Shown piece by piece: positions 16,821-25,799 of a DNA stretch of 64,000 nucleotides. A model generated the notes under the pieces. That model was given only the letters and a program-made list of their open reading frames with translations. It did no database searches and had not been told where the DNA came from. How positions within the stretch are numbered: the stretch's first letter is position 1; each line of letters begins with the position of its first letter. A program made the position numbers and the translations under genes. The stretch covers positions 60,264 through 124,263 of the forward strand of contig JACMOC010000003.1 in the NCBI GenBank assembly GCA_014378195.1. Reading direction: 5' to 3'. Source of the stretch: Oligoflexus sp. (GTDB taxonomy: Bacteria; Bdellovibrionota_B; Oligoflexia; Oligoflexales; Oligoflexaceae).

Positions 16821-16822
16821 TC

Positions 16823-19800
16823 ATGAACCTGATCGACATTTCTATTCGGCGCCCCGTGTTTGCCTGGGTCCTCATGTTCGCATTGATTGTTTTTGGTGCG
16901 ATTAGTCTCAATAAGATGGGTATCAGCGGTTTGCCGGATGTTGACTTTCCGGTTCTCAATATTTCGATAATGTACCAGGGAGCTGCGCCCGAGGTTGTCG
17001 AGGCCGAACTTCTCGATCCACTGGAGCAGAGCCTTCTCAATATTGAAGGCATCAAAGAAATGCGATCCTCGGCCCGGCAAGGCACAGGGAACATCAATCT
17101 CGAGTTTGATATCACCCGCAACGTCGATGTCGCTTTGCAGGAAGTTCAGTCGGCGATCAGTCAGGTGCGACTGCCCATCGGTATCGATCCGCCGATTATT
17201 CGAAAACAAAACCCGGACTCTGACCCCATCCTAATCGTTTCCTTCTATGGCGATACTCCCGTCAAAAATATTTTGGGGTGGATGGATATCTACCTGCTCG
17301 ATCAACTTCGTTTTCTACCCGGGGTTGGGGAGGTTTCGATTGCAGGTTTCAGCGATCGAAACCTGCGTATCTGGATCGATCCGGCAAAACTTGACAAGTA
17401 CTATCTGACTATCGATGACGTTGTGAAGGCCATGAACTCTCAGCATATCGAGAGTGCTGCAGGACAGTTTAATTATGGGCCGCGGGAATTGCGTCTGCGA
17501 TGGCTGGGTGAAGCCGATTCCGTCCAAAAGATTGAGAACATTCAGATCCTGCAGCGCGGCGGGCAGATGGTTTATGCCAAACCTATTTATATTAAAGATG
17601 TGGCGCGGGTCGAAGACGGTTTGAGTGATATTCGCCGTATCGGTCGGGTTGATGGCAAAGAAGCGATTGGTATCTCGATCAAAAAACAGCGCGGCACCAA
17701 TGAAGTCGCGGTTGCGGAGTCGATAAGGAAAAAGCTTGATCAGATCAAAGAGACTTTCCCAAAAAGCTATAATTATAGGGTCAGTATCGACTTTACACGC
17801 TCGACCTCGGCCACTGTGCATCTGACGATGGAGAAGCTGGTAGTCGCATCGCTTATCACGATTGTGATCTGCTTTTTATTCCTCGGGAGTTTTCAGGCGG
17901 CCTTCAACATACTTTTTTCTTTGCCGACCTCCATCGTCGGGACGGCGACGATACTCTACTTCTCAAAGTTCACGCTCAATCTATTCACACTCCTGGCTTT
18001 GACTCTCGCCATCTCAATCGTCGTGGACGATGCCATCATGCTTCTCGAAAACATCATGCGGCATTATCGAATGGGGAAAGGTTCAAAGCGAGCGGCATCG
18101 GATGGATCCAAAGAAGTTTTACCGGCTGCTATCGCGGCCACGGCGGCAGTTGTTGCGGTGTTTCTACCGGTCGTGTTCATGGATGGAATCATCGGCAAAT
18201 TTTTCCTTCAATTCGGTATCACGCTCTGTTCCGCCGTTCTCCTCTCTTTGCTTGAAGCCGTGACGATCACGCCTATGCGAGCCGCCGCCTTTTTAAGCAA
18301 CGAACCCAAGGTGACTCCTCTCGAGCAGAAGCTGGATCACATCTTTGAAAAGATCGCCGACTTCTATCGCTTTGTTTTGAATGGAATGCTGCGCTGGCGA
18401 TGGGTTGTTATTATCGTGTCCCTCGCTCTCTTTGCCGTCTCTTTGCTGTTGGTCGGTAAAGTGCGGCAGGAATTTGTTCCACCTCAGGACCAGGACATTA
18501 TTTTATTAAATGGCGAACTTACGCCCGGTGCGTCTTTGCAGGCGACGGATGATGCCTCTAAAAAATTGGAGGCTTTGCTGAAAGCCAACAAAAACGTCGA
18601 AGGATTTTTCGTCTCCGTCGGCGGTGGTCCCGGGGCGTCCTCAGTCAACCAGATATTCATGCCGATCACGCTGATCCCGCGGGATAGCCGAGCCCAGACC
18701 CACGTTCAGATCATGCAGGACCTAAGGAAAAAGTTTGCGCCCTTTAAAGAGATGAAAGTCACCATGCGTGATATTTCGTCTCGAGGTTTGGCAACAGGTC
18801 GACAGAATCCTATTGCCTTCAACATCCGGGGTCCCGACCTCAAGGTCCTAGATCAGAAATCCCAGGAGATTATCAAACGCCTTAAGGATGAGGGTCTCGG
18901 GATCGATTTGGATAGTGACTACAGGGTGGGGATTCCCGAACTCATCATGAGGCCCAATCGCAAGGCAATGGCTGAAAAAGGCGTCTCAGTCGAAGCCATC
19001 GGACAGATTTTATCAGCTGGCATCGGAAGTCTGAGAGCCGGACGATATACAGCCAATGGCCGTCGTTACGATATTCGCTTTAAAATCAACGATGATTTTA
19101 TCAAAGTACCGGCGGATTTTAAAAAGCTCTACGTTCGAAACAACGCTGCGCTTCTTGTTCCCATTAGCGATCTCGTCGAGATGGGTGAGGAGGGCGCAAT
19201 TCAGGCGATCAGCCGGGTCAATCGTCAAAGGGCGATATCGGTCTACGGAAACCTTGCCCAAGGCAAATCGCAAACCGCTGTTCTGGATCGCGCCAAGGCC
19301 ATCGCCGCAGAAGTCCTACCGGTTGGTTATAGCTTTTCCCTTGAGGGAGCCTCGGCGGGCTTTTCAACCGCGTTTGCCAGCCTTTATTCGGCCATGATGA
19401 TCGGTGTTCTTATCGCCTACCTGATCCTTGCTGTTCAGTTTGATTCCTTCGTGCATCCTATACCTGTTCTCATTGCGCTCCCATTCAGCGCTACCGGGGC
19501 TTTGATCGCCCTTTGGGCCTTTGATGCCTCCCTCAACCTTTTCAGCTTCATCGGTCTCATCGTGCTTATGGGGATCTCGAAAAAGAACTCGATCATGCTC
19601 GTGGAGTTCACGAACCAGGTTCGGAAAGGAAGTAAAAAGTCGGTTCGCGAATCCTTGCTGGAAGCGTGCCCGGTTCGCCTTCGGCCCATTGCGATGACCT
19701 CGGTCGCGACTGTTGCAGCGGCTCTTCCTCTGGTCATCGGGAACGGAATTGGGGCCGAAACGCGACTGCCACTTGGTCTTTCTATTATCGGCGGAACGAT

Positions 19801-19975
19801 CGTGTCCACGTTGCTTACTTTGTTTGTAGTCCCTGCGCTTTATGAAGTGCTAAGCTTCTTCGAGCGAGGCGTGTGGCGGGAAGGGGCAGATGCACGGGAT
19901 GAGACAGCCTGGTCCGATCGTCGGGAAGGTGGCAGCTCTCAAACGAAAGCAGCAAGTGAACTGACGACCTTATGA
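16823..19975 (+). CDS. RND-family efflux transporter, inner-membrane subunit (HAE1/AcrB-like)
   Basis: 1050 residues, full length. It opens with MNLIDISIRRPVFAWVLMFA, the standard RND N-terminus, followed by the porter-domain block GLPDVDFPVLNISIMYQGAAP. TM4 carries LAISIVVDDAIMLLENI, with the two Asp of the proton relay; TM10 carries GISKKNSIMLVEF, with the relay Lys. There are 12 predicted transmembrane helices in two repeats. It is the inner-membrane pump of a tripartite exporter, but no membrane-fusion protein or outer-membrane factor gene is adjacent, so partners must be encoded elsewhere. The upstream leader is unusual. Confidence 0.96.
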   Translation: MNLIDISIRRPVFAWVLMFALIVFGAISLNKMGISGLPDVDFPVLNISIMYQGAAPEVVEAELLDPLEQSLLNIEGIKEMRSSARQGTGNINLEFDITRNVDVALQEVQSAISQVRLPIGIDPPIIRKQNPDSDPILIVSFYGDTPVKNILGWMDIYLLDQLRFLPGVGEVSIAGFSDRNLRIWIDPAKLDKYYLTIDDVVKAMNSQHIESAAGQFNYGPRELRLRWLGEADSVQKIENIQILQRGGQMVYAKPIYIKDVARVEDGLSDIRRIGRVDGKEAIGISIKKQRGTNEVAVAESIRKKLDQIKETFPKSYNYRVSIDFTRSTSATVHLTMEKLVVASLITIVICFLFLGSFQAAFNILFSLPTSIVGTATILYFSKFTLNLFTLLALTLAISIVVDDAIMLLENIMRHYRMGKGSKRAASDGSKEVLPAAIAATAAVVAVFLPVVFMDGIIGKFFLQFGITLCSAVLLSLLEAVTITPMRAAAFLSNEPKVTPLEQKLDHIFEKIADFYRFVLNGMLRWRWVVIIVSLALFAVSLLLVGKVRQEFVPPQDQDIILLNGELTPGASLQATDDASKKLEALLKANKNVEGFFVSVGGGPGASSVNQIFMPITLIPRDSRAQTHVQIMQDLRKKFAPFKEMKVTMRDISSRGLATGRQNPIAFNIRGPDLKVLDQKSQEIIKRLKDEGLGIDLDSDYRVGIPELIMRPNRKAMAEKGVSVEAIGQILSAGIGSLRAGRYTANGRRYDIRFKINDDFIKVPADFKKLYVRNNAALLVPISDLVEMGEEGAIQAISRVNRQRAISVYGNLAQGKSQTAVLDRAKAIAAEVLPVGYSFSLEGASAGFSTAFASLYSAMMIGVLIAYLILAVQFDSFVHPIPVLIALPFSATGALIALWAFDASLNLFSFIGLIVLMGISKKNSIMLVEFTNQVRKGSKKSVRESLLEACPVRLRPIAMTSVATVAAALPLVIGNGIGAETRLPLGLSIIGGTIVSTLLTLFVVPALYEVLSFFERGVWREGADARDETAWSDRREGGSSQTKAASELTTL

Positions 19976-20019
19976 ACTCTTCTTACCATAACCTTTCTGT
20001 TTGGTGGCAAAACAGGGTG

Positions 20020-20056
20020 TCGATCGTTTCGAGATTGAGAATTTCGGAACGATCGA
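20020..20056. repeat. Strong inverted repeat after the RND gene
   Basis: TCGATCGTT ... AACGATCGA with an extra TCGA/TCG pairing inside. It sits 45-80 bp downstream of the pump stop and 118 bp upstream of the next lipoprotein. There is no T run, so it is either a Rho-type 3' structure or an operator for the lipoprotein gene. Confidence 0.45.
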
Positions 20057-20173
20057 ATTCGTTAACGTATTGAAATTTATTGGGCTAATTCGGTGATTCA
20101 CGTTTAGGTTAAAGTTTGCTTCGAGTCCTTCCGAGAAAGAACCGACGCTTTTTTCGATTTCGTCGGAGTTCTC

Positions 20174-21661
20174 ATGAAAACTTGGCACTACATATTCGCA
20201 CTTCTGCTGACCTTTCAGGTCGTCGGCTGCAAAAACGCATCCTTCGAAAGTATCGATAAAAGCAAATCCAATCTGATCAACTCGGGAGATGGCGCCGCCA
20301 AACCTGACGTGATACCGGCTGATGACGCGGTGAAACCGACGCTTTTTGCGTCTGTTCCCATAGCCGAAATCCTCGTCGGATCCAAAACAACTCAGGCGAC
20401 CGCGAAGCTCGGCGACGGGACGCTCAATCCGCCTGTGACCTGGTCGGTAACCCAAGCCGCTGGGAAAGAGCCGGGCACGATCAGTTCGACCGGTGTTTAT
20501 ACGAGCCCGGCAAAAGGCGAAGAGAAATATACTGTGTCGATCACCGCAACCTTAAAAGCGGACCCGACCATCTCGGCTGCCGTTCCCCTGATCGTAGTGC
20601 CTCCCGCGATGAAGCCTCTCGAGCTCACCGTAGTGCTTCCAGTCCCCGAACTGAAAGTAGGCGGCAAAACCCTCACCGCTACCTCTATTCTTAACGACGG
20701 CACCATTAACCCGCCTGTGAGATGGTCGGTTGCAGGCCCTGTTGGAAAGGATGTCGGGACCATCGACCCAGCGACGGGTGTCTATAAAAGCCCCGTTACG
20801 GGTAACGATCAATTTGCCGTTATTATTTCGGCAACCTTGCTTGCCAACGAAACAATCAAAGGATCGGCCCCGCTCAATATAGTTCCGCTGACAGCGGCTG
20901 ATTTGATAGTGACCGTCCCATCACCGGAGATCAAAATTGGTTCGCACGATATTCAGGCAACCGCAACTTTGAAAGATGGAACGAAAAACCCGCCGGTTTA
21001 TTGGTCGGTCATGACCGATATGGGCCGCATGCCTGGGACTATCGCAGCGACAGGTATCTACACGAGTCCCGCGTCAGGAACCGAAAAGTATCCTGTCATC
21101 ATCACAGCCACACTTCAGTCGAACCCAGCGGTCAAGGCCTCGGTTTCTCTGAATCTGATTCCTGACGACATGATTTTTGCACGCTGCTCAAAAGCGAACG
21201 TTATTTTCCCGATCATTTCGCTCGTATATTCTTTGCCTCCAACCACCACGGTTTTGCCGAAAGATTGGAGCAAAGCAAATTATGTGACGACCGTATGTAT
21301 GGATCAGTACGACGTTCCTGAGCGCGAATTCACCACAGGCTTCCCCGATGTGCCCAATCTCTTTGAATGGTTCGGTATGCACACAACAACCAGCATCCTT
21401 GTGCCGAAAGATGGCGAATATACAATTCGTTTGATTTCCGACGACGGTGCTAACCTTTGGATCAATGGTACTTTGATGATCGATAACGACGGAATGCACC
21501 AAACCACGTCGCATGACGTCAAAGTCAATCTCAAGGCCGGTCTGGTGCCGATCAACCTCGATTATTTCCAAGGCCCTCGTTACAAAATTGCGCTCGTCCT
21601 CCAATGGGCGACGCCTGATAATCCGAACTTCTTGCCGGTCCCCAAAGTGAATTTCAAATAA
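20174..21661 (+). CDS. Lipoprotein with three Ig-like repeats and a C-terminal PA14 domain
   Basis: 495 residues, lipobox VVGC, RBS GGAG 5 bases before the ATG. After a short linker come three repeats of ~87 residues, each with the plan: P-E-VG.KT..TA.L.DGT.NPPV.WSV ... GTI..TGVYTSP ... I.ATL...P. GTISSTGVYTSP is a hallmark of bacterial Ig-like (BIG_2-like) surface modules. Residues ~380-490 match a PA14-type beta barrel (EYTIRLISDDGANLWINGTL, DNDGMHQTTSHD, INLDYFQGPR), which often binds carbohydrate. Probably a surface-exposed adhesin-like lipoprotein. It ends in a strong bidirectional terminator. Confidence 0.88.
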   Translation: MKTWHYIFALLLTFQVVGCKNASFESIDKSKSNLINSGDGAAKPDVIPADDAVKPTLFASVPIAEILVGSKTTQATAKLGDGTLNPPVTWSVTQAAGKEPGTISSTGVYTSPAKGEEKYTVSITATLKADPTISAAVPLIVVPPAMKPLELTVVLPVPELKVGGKTLTATSILNDGTINPPVRWSVAGPVGKDVGTIDPATGVYKSPVTGNDQFAVIISATLLANETIKGSAPLNIVPLTAADLIVTVPSPEIKIGSHDIQATATLKDGTKNPPVYWSVMTDMGRMPGTIAATGIYTSPASGTEKYPVIITATLQSNPAVKASVSLNLIPDDMIFARCSKANVIFPIISLVYSLPPTTTVLPKDWSKANYVTTVCMDQYDVPEREFTTGFPDVPNLFEWFGMHTTTSILVPKDGEYTIRLISDDGANLWINGTLMIDNDGMHQTTSHDVKVNLKAGLVPINLDYFQGPRYKIALVLQWATPDNPNFLPVPKVNFK

Positions 21662-21681
21662 TCCAAAGATTTACCGTGAAA

Positions 21682-21718
21682 AACCTCTCGCTGCTTAAAA
21701 AGCACGAGAGGTTTTTTT
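21682..21718. terminator. Bidirectional terminator between convergent genes
   Basis: AACCTCTCG ... CGAGAGGTT with a TGCTT-AAAA-AGCA inner stem and a run of T on the plus strand. The A tract on the other side could serve the minus-strand gene ending at 21717. Confidence 0.92.
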
Positions 21719-21962
21719 AGGCTTTCCATCGCTGCCTATAGAGGAGCTTGCGAAACCCACGCGGTAAAATCGTACCCGCGCATGCAAAGCCGACAAAAAA
21801 GCCAAAAAATAATCCCGCCGGTAAAGTCATATCATCTTTCGAAGACCATGAGAGGTAGTAGAGAGCCGCGCCCCCGACTGCGCCGGAAAGTATAAGGCTT
21901 CGAAAGAACCGTACCCATGTCGCTTTGATTGCTGCTTCGACTTGCTCTTGTGTAAAAGTCAT
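21717..21962 (-). CDS. Small two-TM membrane protein, unknown
   Basis: 81 residues. Two hydrophobic helices (RSLILSGAVGGAALYYLSW and AGLFFGFFVGFACAGTILP) are joined by a short SSKDDMT loop, with a basic C-terminus (RGFRKLLYRQRW) probably in the cytoplasm. No family is recognised. RBS GAGGAG lies just before the ATG, which makes a real gene likely. Confidence 0.65.
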   Translation of the reverse strand: MTFTQEQVEAAIKATWVRFFRSLILSGAVGGAALYYLSWSSKDDMTLPAGLFFGFFVGFACAGTILPRGFRKLLYRQRWKA

Positions 21963-22247
21963 GGCTCCTCCTCGTAAGTGTGACGGTAGCCAGTCGAAAT
22001 TTCCTTGTCAACGGCAGCCCAGGTAAATTGCTTTATGGCTTAGCGACAGAATCGTCAGGAGTGCGGTTCGGGATTCTCATTTTCTGACAAAAAATTCAAT
22101 TTTAGATAGAGGATAAGTATTCAAAGGTTAGGCGGAAGGAGCGTGGAAATAAACTCTGAAACGCTTATTGCGTAAGATTTTCATTCGATTTTCATCCAAC
22201 CCGGGCTAGACTGTATTTAGCTTCTTTTAGGAATAAGCCATACCAAA

Positions 22248-22433
22248 TTACAAACGTCCATAAATTGAGAGTTTACCCTCTTTGACTACGACATCTTGGA
22301 AAATTGACGGAACTAAGCCATACAAAAGTATGGCTATCTCGTTCGATTCGTGGTTGAATGCGGAGGTAGATGATTGGGCGTTCAAAACGGTCTGCCACCA
22401 TTCAAAAGAAGCAGCGCATATACATAGAACCAT
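22248..22433 (-). CDS. Doubtful small ORF
   Basis: About 61 codons from the ATG at 22433 (open to 22475). The composition is protein-like (SNEIAILLYGLVPSIFQDVV, then EGKLSIYGRL), but there is no convincing RBS, and it lies in a ~540 bp stretch otherwise without genes. The hairpin GCCATAC-AAAA-GTATGGC falls inside it. It may be the 3' end of an eroded gene. Confidence 0.22.
   Translation of the reverse strand: MVLCICAASFEWWQTVLNAQSSTSAFNHESNEIAILLYGLVPSIFQDVVVKEGKLSIYGRL
22317..22334. repeat. Short perfect hairpin GCCATAC-AAAA-GTATGGC
   Basis: A 7-bp stem with a four-base loop. The left half, preceded by TAA, recurs as a direct copy (TAAGCCATAC) at 22233-22242, about 80 bp upstream. The rest of 21963-22503 shows no confident gene. 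Confidence 0.4.
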
Positions 22434-22503
22434 CGGTTGAGACTCAGTCCACGATCGATGTTGAGAGCAGCACATGGACGATAACCATCAGGAGCCGCGA
22501 TTT

Positions 22504-22731
22504 ATGAAGAGTAATGTTATCGATCTCACACCGCGTATTAAAGACAGCCTTTACGATTATCTCACAGGAGTGGGTTTTCGTAGGAAACGGGGGGCTTTGA
22601 CTTTACGGCAGAAGTTAGAGCGAAAAACTTTGAAACGTAAAGCGAAGATATTGCCATTTCGTGTTGCGCGGGCGCCGCTTGAAAAAGGCAAAGCTCAGAA
22701 TTTGCCTAAAGTGACAGTCGCTTTGGACTAA
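22504..22731 (+). CDS. Small basic protein, unknown
   Basis: 75 residues from the ATG at 22504, chosen because AGGAG lies 9 bases upstream; an in-frame ATG at 22474 would add ten residues. The sequence is very basic in its middle (FRRKRGALTLRQKLERKTLKRKAK), suggesting nucleic-acid or ribosome contact, but no family is recognised. A strong terminator ~50 bp after the stop supports a transcribed gene. Confidence 0.5.
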   Translation: MKSNVIDLTPRIKDSLYDYLTGVGFRRKRGALTLRQKLERKTLKRKAKILPFRVARAPLEKGKAQNLPKVTVALD

Positions 22732-22778
22732 TCTTAGAATTCAGAGTTGTATCTTAAGAGTTGATTAAAGTCGTTTCG

Positions 22779-22813
22779 GGAGCTGAGGATCGTCGATCCC
22801 CAGCTCCTTTTTT
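22779..22813 (+). terminator. Terminator downstream of the small basic protein gene
   Basis: GGAGCTG-A-GGATC-GTC-GATCC-C-CAGCTCC followed by six T: a 12-bp stem with one internal mismatch. Confidence 0.92.
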
Positions 22814-22817
22814 GTGC

Positions 22818-23130
22818 TTATACGGCTTCGAGTATTGCCGTAACGCCCAGCCACCTGCAGTGCAGATGGAGATGGAGATTAAGCCACGCGAACCCGGTTT
22901 CTGTGAAAGAAGTTTGGCGAGTGTTCCTGTAATGCGGGCGCCGGTAGCAGCAAATGGATGGCCCATTGCCATGCTGCTTCCCACAACGTTGATTTTCTCC
23001 ACTGGAATAGCGCCTAAAGGCTTGGCTCGTTTTAAAACCCTGGCGCTGTAATCAGCGGACTCCCATGCCCTTAGGTGACACAAGACCTAAGCGGCGAAAG
23101 CCTCGTGAAGTTCAAAAAAATCAAAGGCCG
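22818..23130 (-). pseudogene. Decayed C-terminal remnant of a FadI-type thiolase
   Basis: On the minus strand the translation reads DFFELHEAFAA-stop-VLCHLRAWESADYSARVL, then INVVGSSMAMGHPFAATGAR and ISICTAGG: the HEAF, GHPFAATGAR and CxxGG motifs of acetyl-CoA acyltransferase (FadI/trifunctional-beta type). Three lesions are visible. CAG became TAG right after HEAFAA (23087-23089). A six-base duplication doubles Ser-Ile before ICTAGG. A frameshift after AGG means the natural ending LGVTAILEAV-TAA (to 22818) is reached only in another frame. The N-terminal ~300 residues are absent; homology begins at the stop codon of the upstream DUF3465 gene, a clear deletion or recombination junction. It would have been a fatty-acid beta-oxidation thiolase. 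Confidence 0.88.
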
Positions 23131-23693
23131 CCGTAGACCACTCCGTTCACAACGATATAACCGGATTTATGCGAACTGGTCGATTTATGGACCCAGTGGA
23201 GAATTGCGTTGTCTGGAGAACCATGTTTGCCGGCATTCAGCGACGTGATGTAGTCACCGCAAGCTTCAAGAGTCTGGCCCACTGTGAGGGGAGGAAGAGC
23301 ACCGAAGGATTCGTTGTAAATGACTTCAATCGCGTCTTCAGGCGTTGCACCGATTTGAACTGAAATATGATTGTGGCCCGTTGCATCTGGAAAAATTCTG
23401 GAGATAGGGCCTTGGATATGAGCGCGTCCGGCATAACCGTTGGAGGTTGAATCCTCCCACGTCTCGACCTGGGCATCATTGATGGCAAGTGGGTTGCCTC
23501 TGGTGTCAAGACAGGCGGGTGCAGATGAGGTGTTAGGGTCAGACGGAAGCGGCTGAGGGACTGAGGGATCGGATGGCGCGGGTGTTGCCCCAGCCCCGGG
23601 TTGATTGGGTGATGAATGATGGCGGGCAAAAGCAAAGGAACTTTGCAAACCGACACAGAGAACGCAGACAAAACCTTGTTTCCAAAGACGCAT
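23121..23693 (-). CDS. DUF3465 secreted protein
   Basis: 190 residues from the ATG at 23693 (AGGAG 6 bases upstream); an in-frame start at 23720 lacks this. Sec signal peptide to about FAFARHH, then a Pro/Ser-rich linker. The C-terminal domain has GHNHISVQIG ... LPPLTVGQTLEACGDYI ... DNAILHWVHKSTSSHKSGYIVVNGVVY, matching DUF3465 (compare VIHWTHHDP..H..GW....G..Y). DUF3465 proteins are small exported proteins without a firm function; the fold resembles an OB-type barrel. The stop codon lies at the junction with the thiolase remnant, so the natural 3' flank has been lost. Confidence 0.82.
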   Translation of the reverse strand: MRLWKQGFVCVLCVGLQSSFAFARHHSSPNQPGAGATPAPSDPSVPQPLPSDPNTSSAPACLDTRGNPLAINDAQVETWEDSTSNGYAGRAHIQGPISRIFPDATGHNHISVQIGATPEDAIEVIYNESFGALPPLTVGQTLEACGDYITSLNAGKHGSPDNAILHWVHKSTSSHKSGYIVVNGVVYGGL

Positions 23694-24159
23694 TGGTGAC
23701 TCCTGGTGTAATCTTCTCATCTTCGCCGCAATGACGGCTAAATTCTGTGAATTTTCATCAGTATCCGCTCACAACAATGTCACGTAAACGGTCTATCGTT
23801 GTTGCTACGAGGGTTCTAGCGCACCTCAAATTAATCTTGGATGAATGGCCAGTTTAGGGAAATTGCTGAGGAAACAAAATTGCGTGACTTTCAGAAAAAC
23901 TTTCTGATTCGCGTAGTTATTTCGCCATAATCAAAAATTTACGTACGCTGAGTTCGCTTTGATTTCCTTGGTGTTTTTCCATGTAACGCACGCTCCGTAT
24001 GCGATGCGCTGACTCTGTGCAGAGACAGAATTGCACTTTTTTTACTTTTTAAATCATTCATTAGAAAATTTTCCGCTGAGCGGACACGGTACTCCCATTA
24101 GATCGAGTAAACTTAAAACGACCTGTTCCATTCATTTGTCGATCATTAAGGACGAAGCC

Positions 24160-25785
24160 ATGAATTCGCTGAATCGCCGGACTCTGCTTGCTCTCTTTTC
24201 GGGAACTGCTTTGGCTACGGGTTGTCGATCGATTTGGGGCGACAGCCACCTTTCCGGAGATGTCGACCAGGACCCGACGCCTGTTATTCGACATCGCTGG
24301 GAACCTGGCAAAGATGCTGATTATAAAAAGAAGTTCATTCAAGCTGTGACTTTACTGAAAGCAAATGATACCCGGCAACGCCCGGCAGGCGATCCTCAAT
24401 TCAATTTGAGCTGGAACAAAATTTTAAAAATTCATCAAATGTCGTGTCAGCATAAAAACTGGTTTTTGTTGCCTTATCATAGGCTTTATTTACTTTATTT
24501 CGAATCGGCATGCCAAGTGGTGCTTGATGATCCGACCTTTGGTATTCCTTACTGGGATTGGACGTTGGACCTTGAACTGCCTAACGAATTTTACGATGCC
24601 CCTGCTTTGCAAATGGTCCGTTCTCTTGAGAAAGGCGCCCGTTTGAACGAAGCTGAGGTGGGTCGACAAAACATCGACAAGATGCTTTCAATCGTGGATT
24701 TTGAGCACTTTCATTCGTTTCCTCCTCTCACGATAGATAGTCTGCCGACTCAGGTCGAAGAGGGAGATTTTGAAAGGACCCCCCACGATAGCGTTCATAA
24801 CGGTGTAGGCGGAAAAATGAGCAATCCGTCTGACTCGCCAGTGGATCCAATATTTTGGTTGCACCACAGCAATATCGATAGACTGTGGGGAATGTGGCTG
24901 TCCAAGCACCTTGATTCGGTTATTCCCTACCTAACGCTCAGTGTGGACGAACGATTGCACTTAGCGCCCGGTGCAAAGGCTTGGGGCGAGACGGCGGTCG
25001 GCCTCGACATAAACCTTCAGCATCCAACACCCTTGGTCGATGTGCCGGGCATTCCCGATCTTCCTCAATTCAAATACAGCCTGGCTCCCGTGATAAACAG
25101 AAGCTCGAGCAATCGCTCTGCACGGACGGAAGTTTTAGTAAAAGACCTTATAGCGTCTGACAAACTTCCCTATTTGTACGATACAGACGGTGGTTTGAAT
25201 GGGGGAACAGTGAATGCAATCGCAATCGCCTCCGCTCAGCAAGGAGCCAATGTTCGTAAACCTCGCATTCGAGCCATTCTATCTGGCGTGCCGAAAATTT
25301 CGACGACCTTGGTGACATCGACTGTTTCGATCGATGACGTTCAGAAAAAAAGCCTACATGAACGCATGGCCAGACCAAACGAAAACAGCGCATCGATTTA
25401 TTACACTCAGCTTTCAATTCCTTTGGACGAAACCATCCGGCAGAACGTTCGACTTTATTTCTTTATTGCGGCACCCGACAAAATCGGACCCTTGGTACAA
25501 AACATTTCGGATAAGTCTCATTTAGCCCCAGAATTTGTCGGTGTTTTAAGCTTTTTTCCAACAAATCCAGCTCATCAACACGGACATGGGGATCCCCAAA
25601 AAACATCTGGTTCGATTGATATAACAGCCTGGCTCGCGCTTTACCTCTCAAGGACAGTTGGCAAGGAGCTCACACTCCTTGCCGCTGCGGTGAACATTAA
25701 GGATGGATTTAAGCCTGTTCCACTCTTTGCAATCAACGATAAGGCGGAACTCAACATCAATCTTTCTCTCTCAGACCCTTTATAA
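24160..25785 (+). CDS. Tyrosinase/polyphenol-oxidase family copper protein (Tat/lipobox exported)
   Basis: 541 residues from the ATG at 24160 (AAGGA 7 bases upstream). The N-terminus NRRTLLALFSGTALATGC combines a twin-arginine with a lipobox, so it should be a folded, Tat-exported lipoprotein. The CuA site is in KIHQMSCQHKNW and LLPYHRLYLLYFE; YWDWTLD follows; the CuB site is in HDSVHNGVGGKMSN and DPIFWLHHSNIDRLW. The C-terminal ~200 residues (PRIRAILSGVP ... SIYYTQLSIPLDETI ... VRLYFFIAAP ... PAHQHGHGDP) resemble the DWL/KFDV-type beta domains of plant polyphenol oxidases. It is likely a diphenol/monophenol oxidase acting in the envelope on phenolics. Confidence 0.92.
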   Translation: MNSLNRRTLLALFSGTALATGCRSIWGDSHLSGDVDQDPTPVIRHRWEPGKDADYKKKFIQAVTLLKANDTRQRPAGDPQFNLSWNKILKIHQMSCQHKNWFLLPYHRLYLLYFESACQVVLDDPTFGIPYWDWTLDLELPNEFYDAPALQMVRSLEKGARLNEAEVGRQNIDKMLSIVDFEHFHSFPPLTIDSLPTQVEEGDFERTPHDSVHNGVGGKMSNPSDSPVDPIFWLHHSNIDRLWGMWLSKHLDSVIPYLTLSVDERLHLAPGAKAWGETAVGLDINLQHPTPLVDVPGIPDLPQFKYSLAPVINRSSSNRSARTEVLVKDLIASDKLPYLYDTDGGLNGGTVNAIAIASAQQGANVRKPRIRAILSGVPKISTTLVTSTVSIDDVQKKSLHERMARPNENSASIYYTQLSIPLDETIRQNVRLYFFIAAPDKIGPLVQNISDKSHLAPEFVGVLSFFPTNPAHQHGHGDPQKTSGSIDITAWLALYLSRTVGKELTLLAAAVNIKDGFKPVPLFAINDKAELNINLSLSDPL

Positions 25786-25799
25786 CGAGGAATTTTAAC

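Noticed and set aside
23779..23804. CAACAA ... TTGTTG inverted repeat upstream of the tyrosinase gene
   Set aside because: Only six bases per arm with a 20-base spacer in AT-rich sequence; expected by chance. The rest of 23694-24159 shows no gene.
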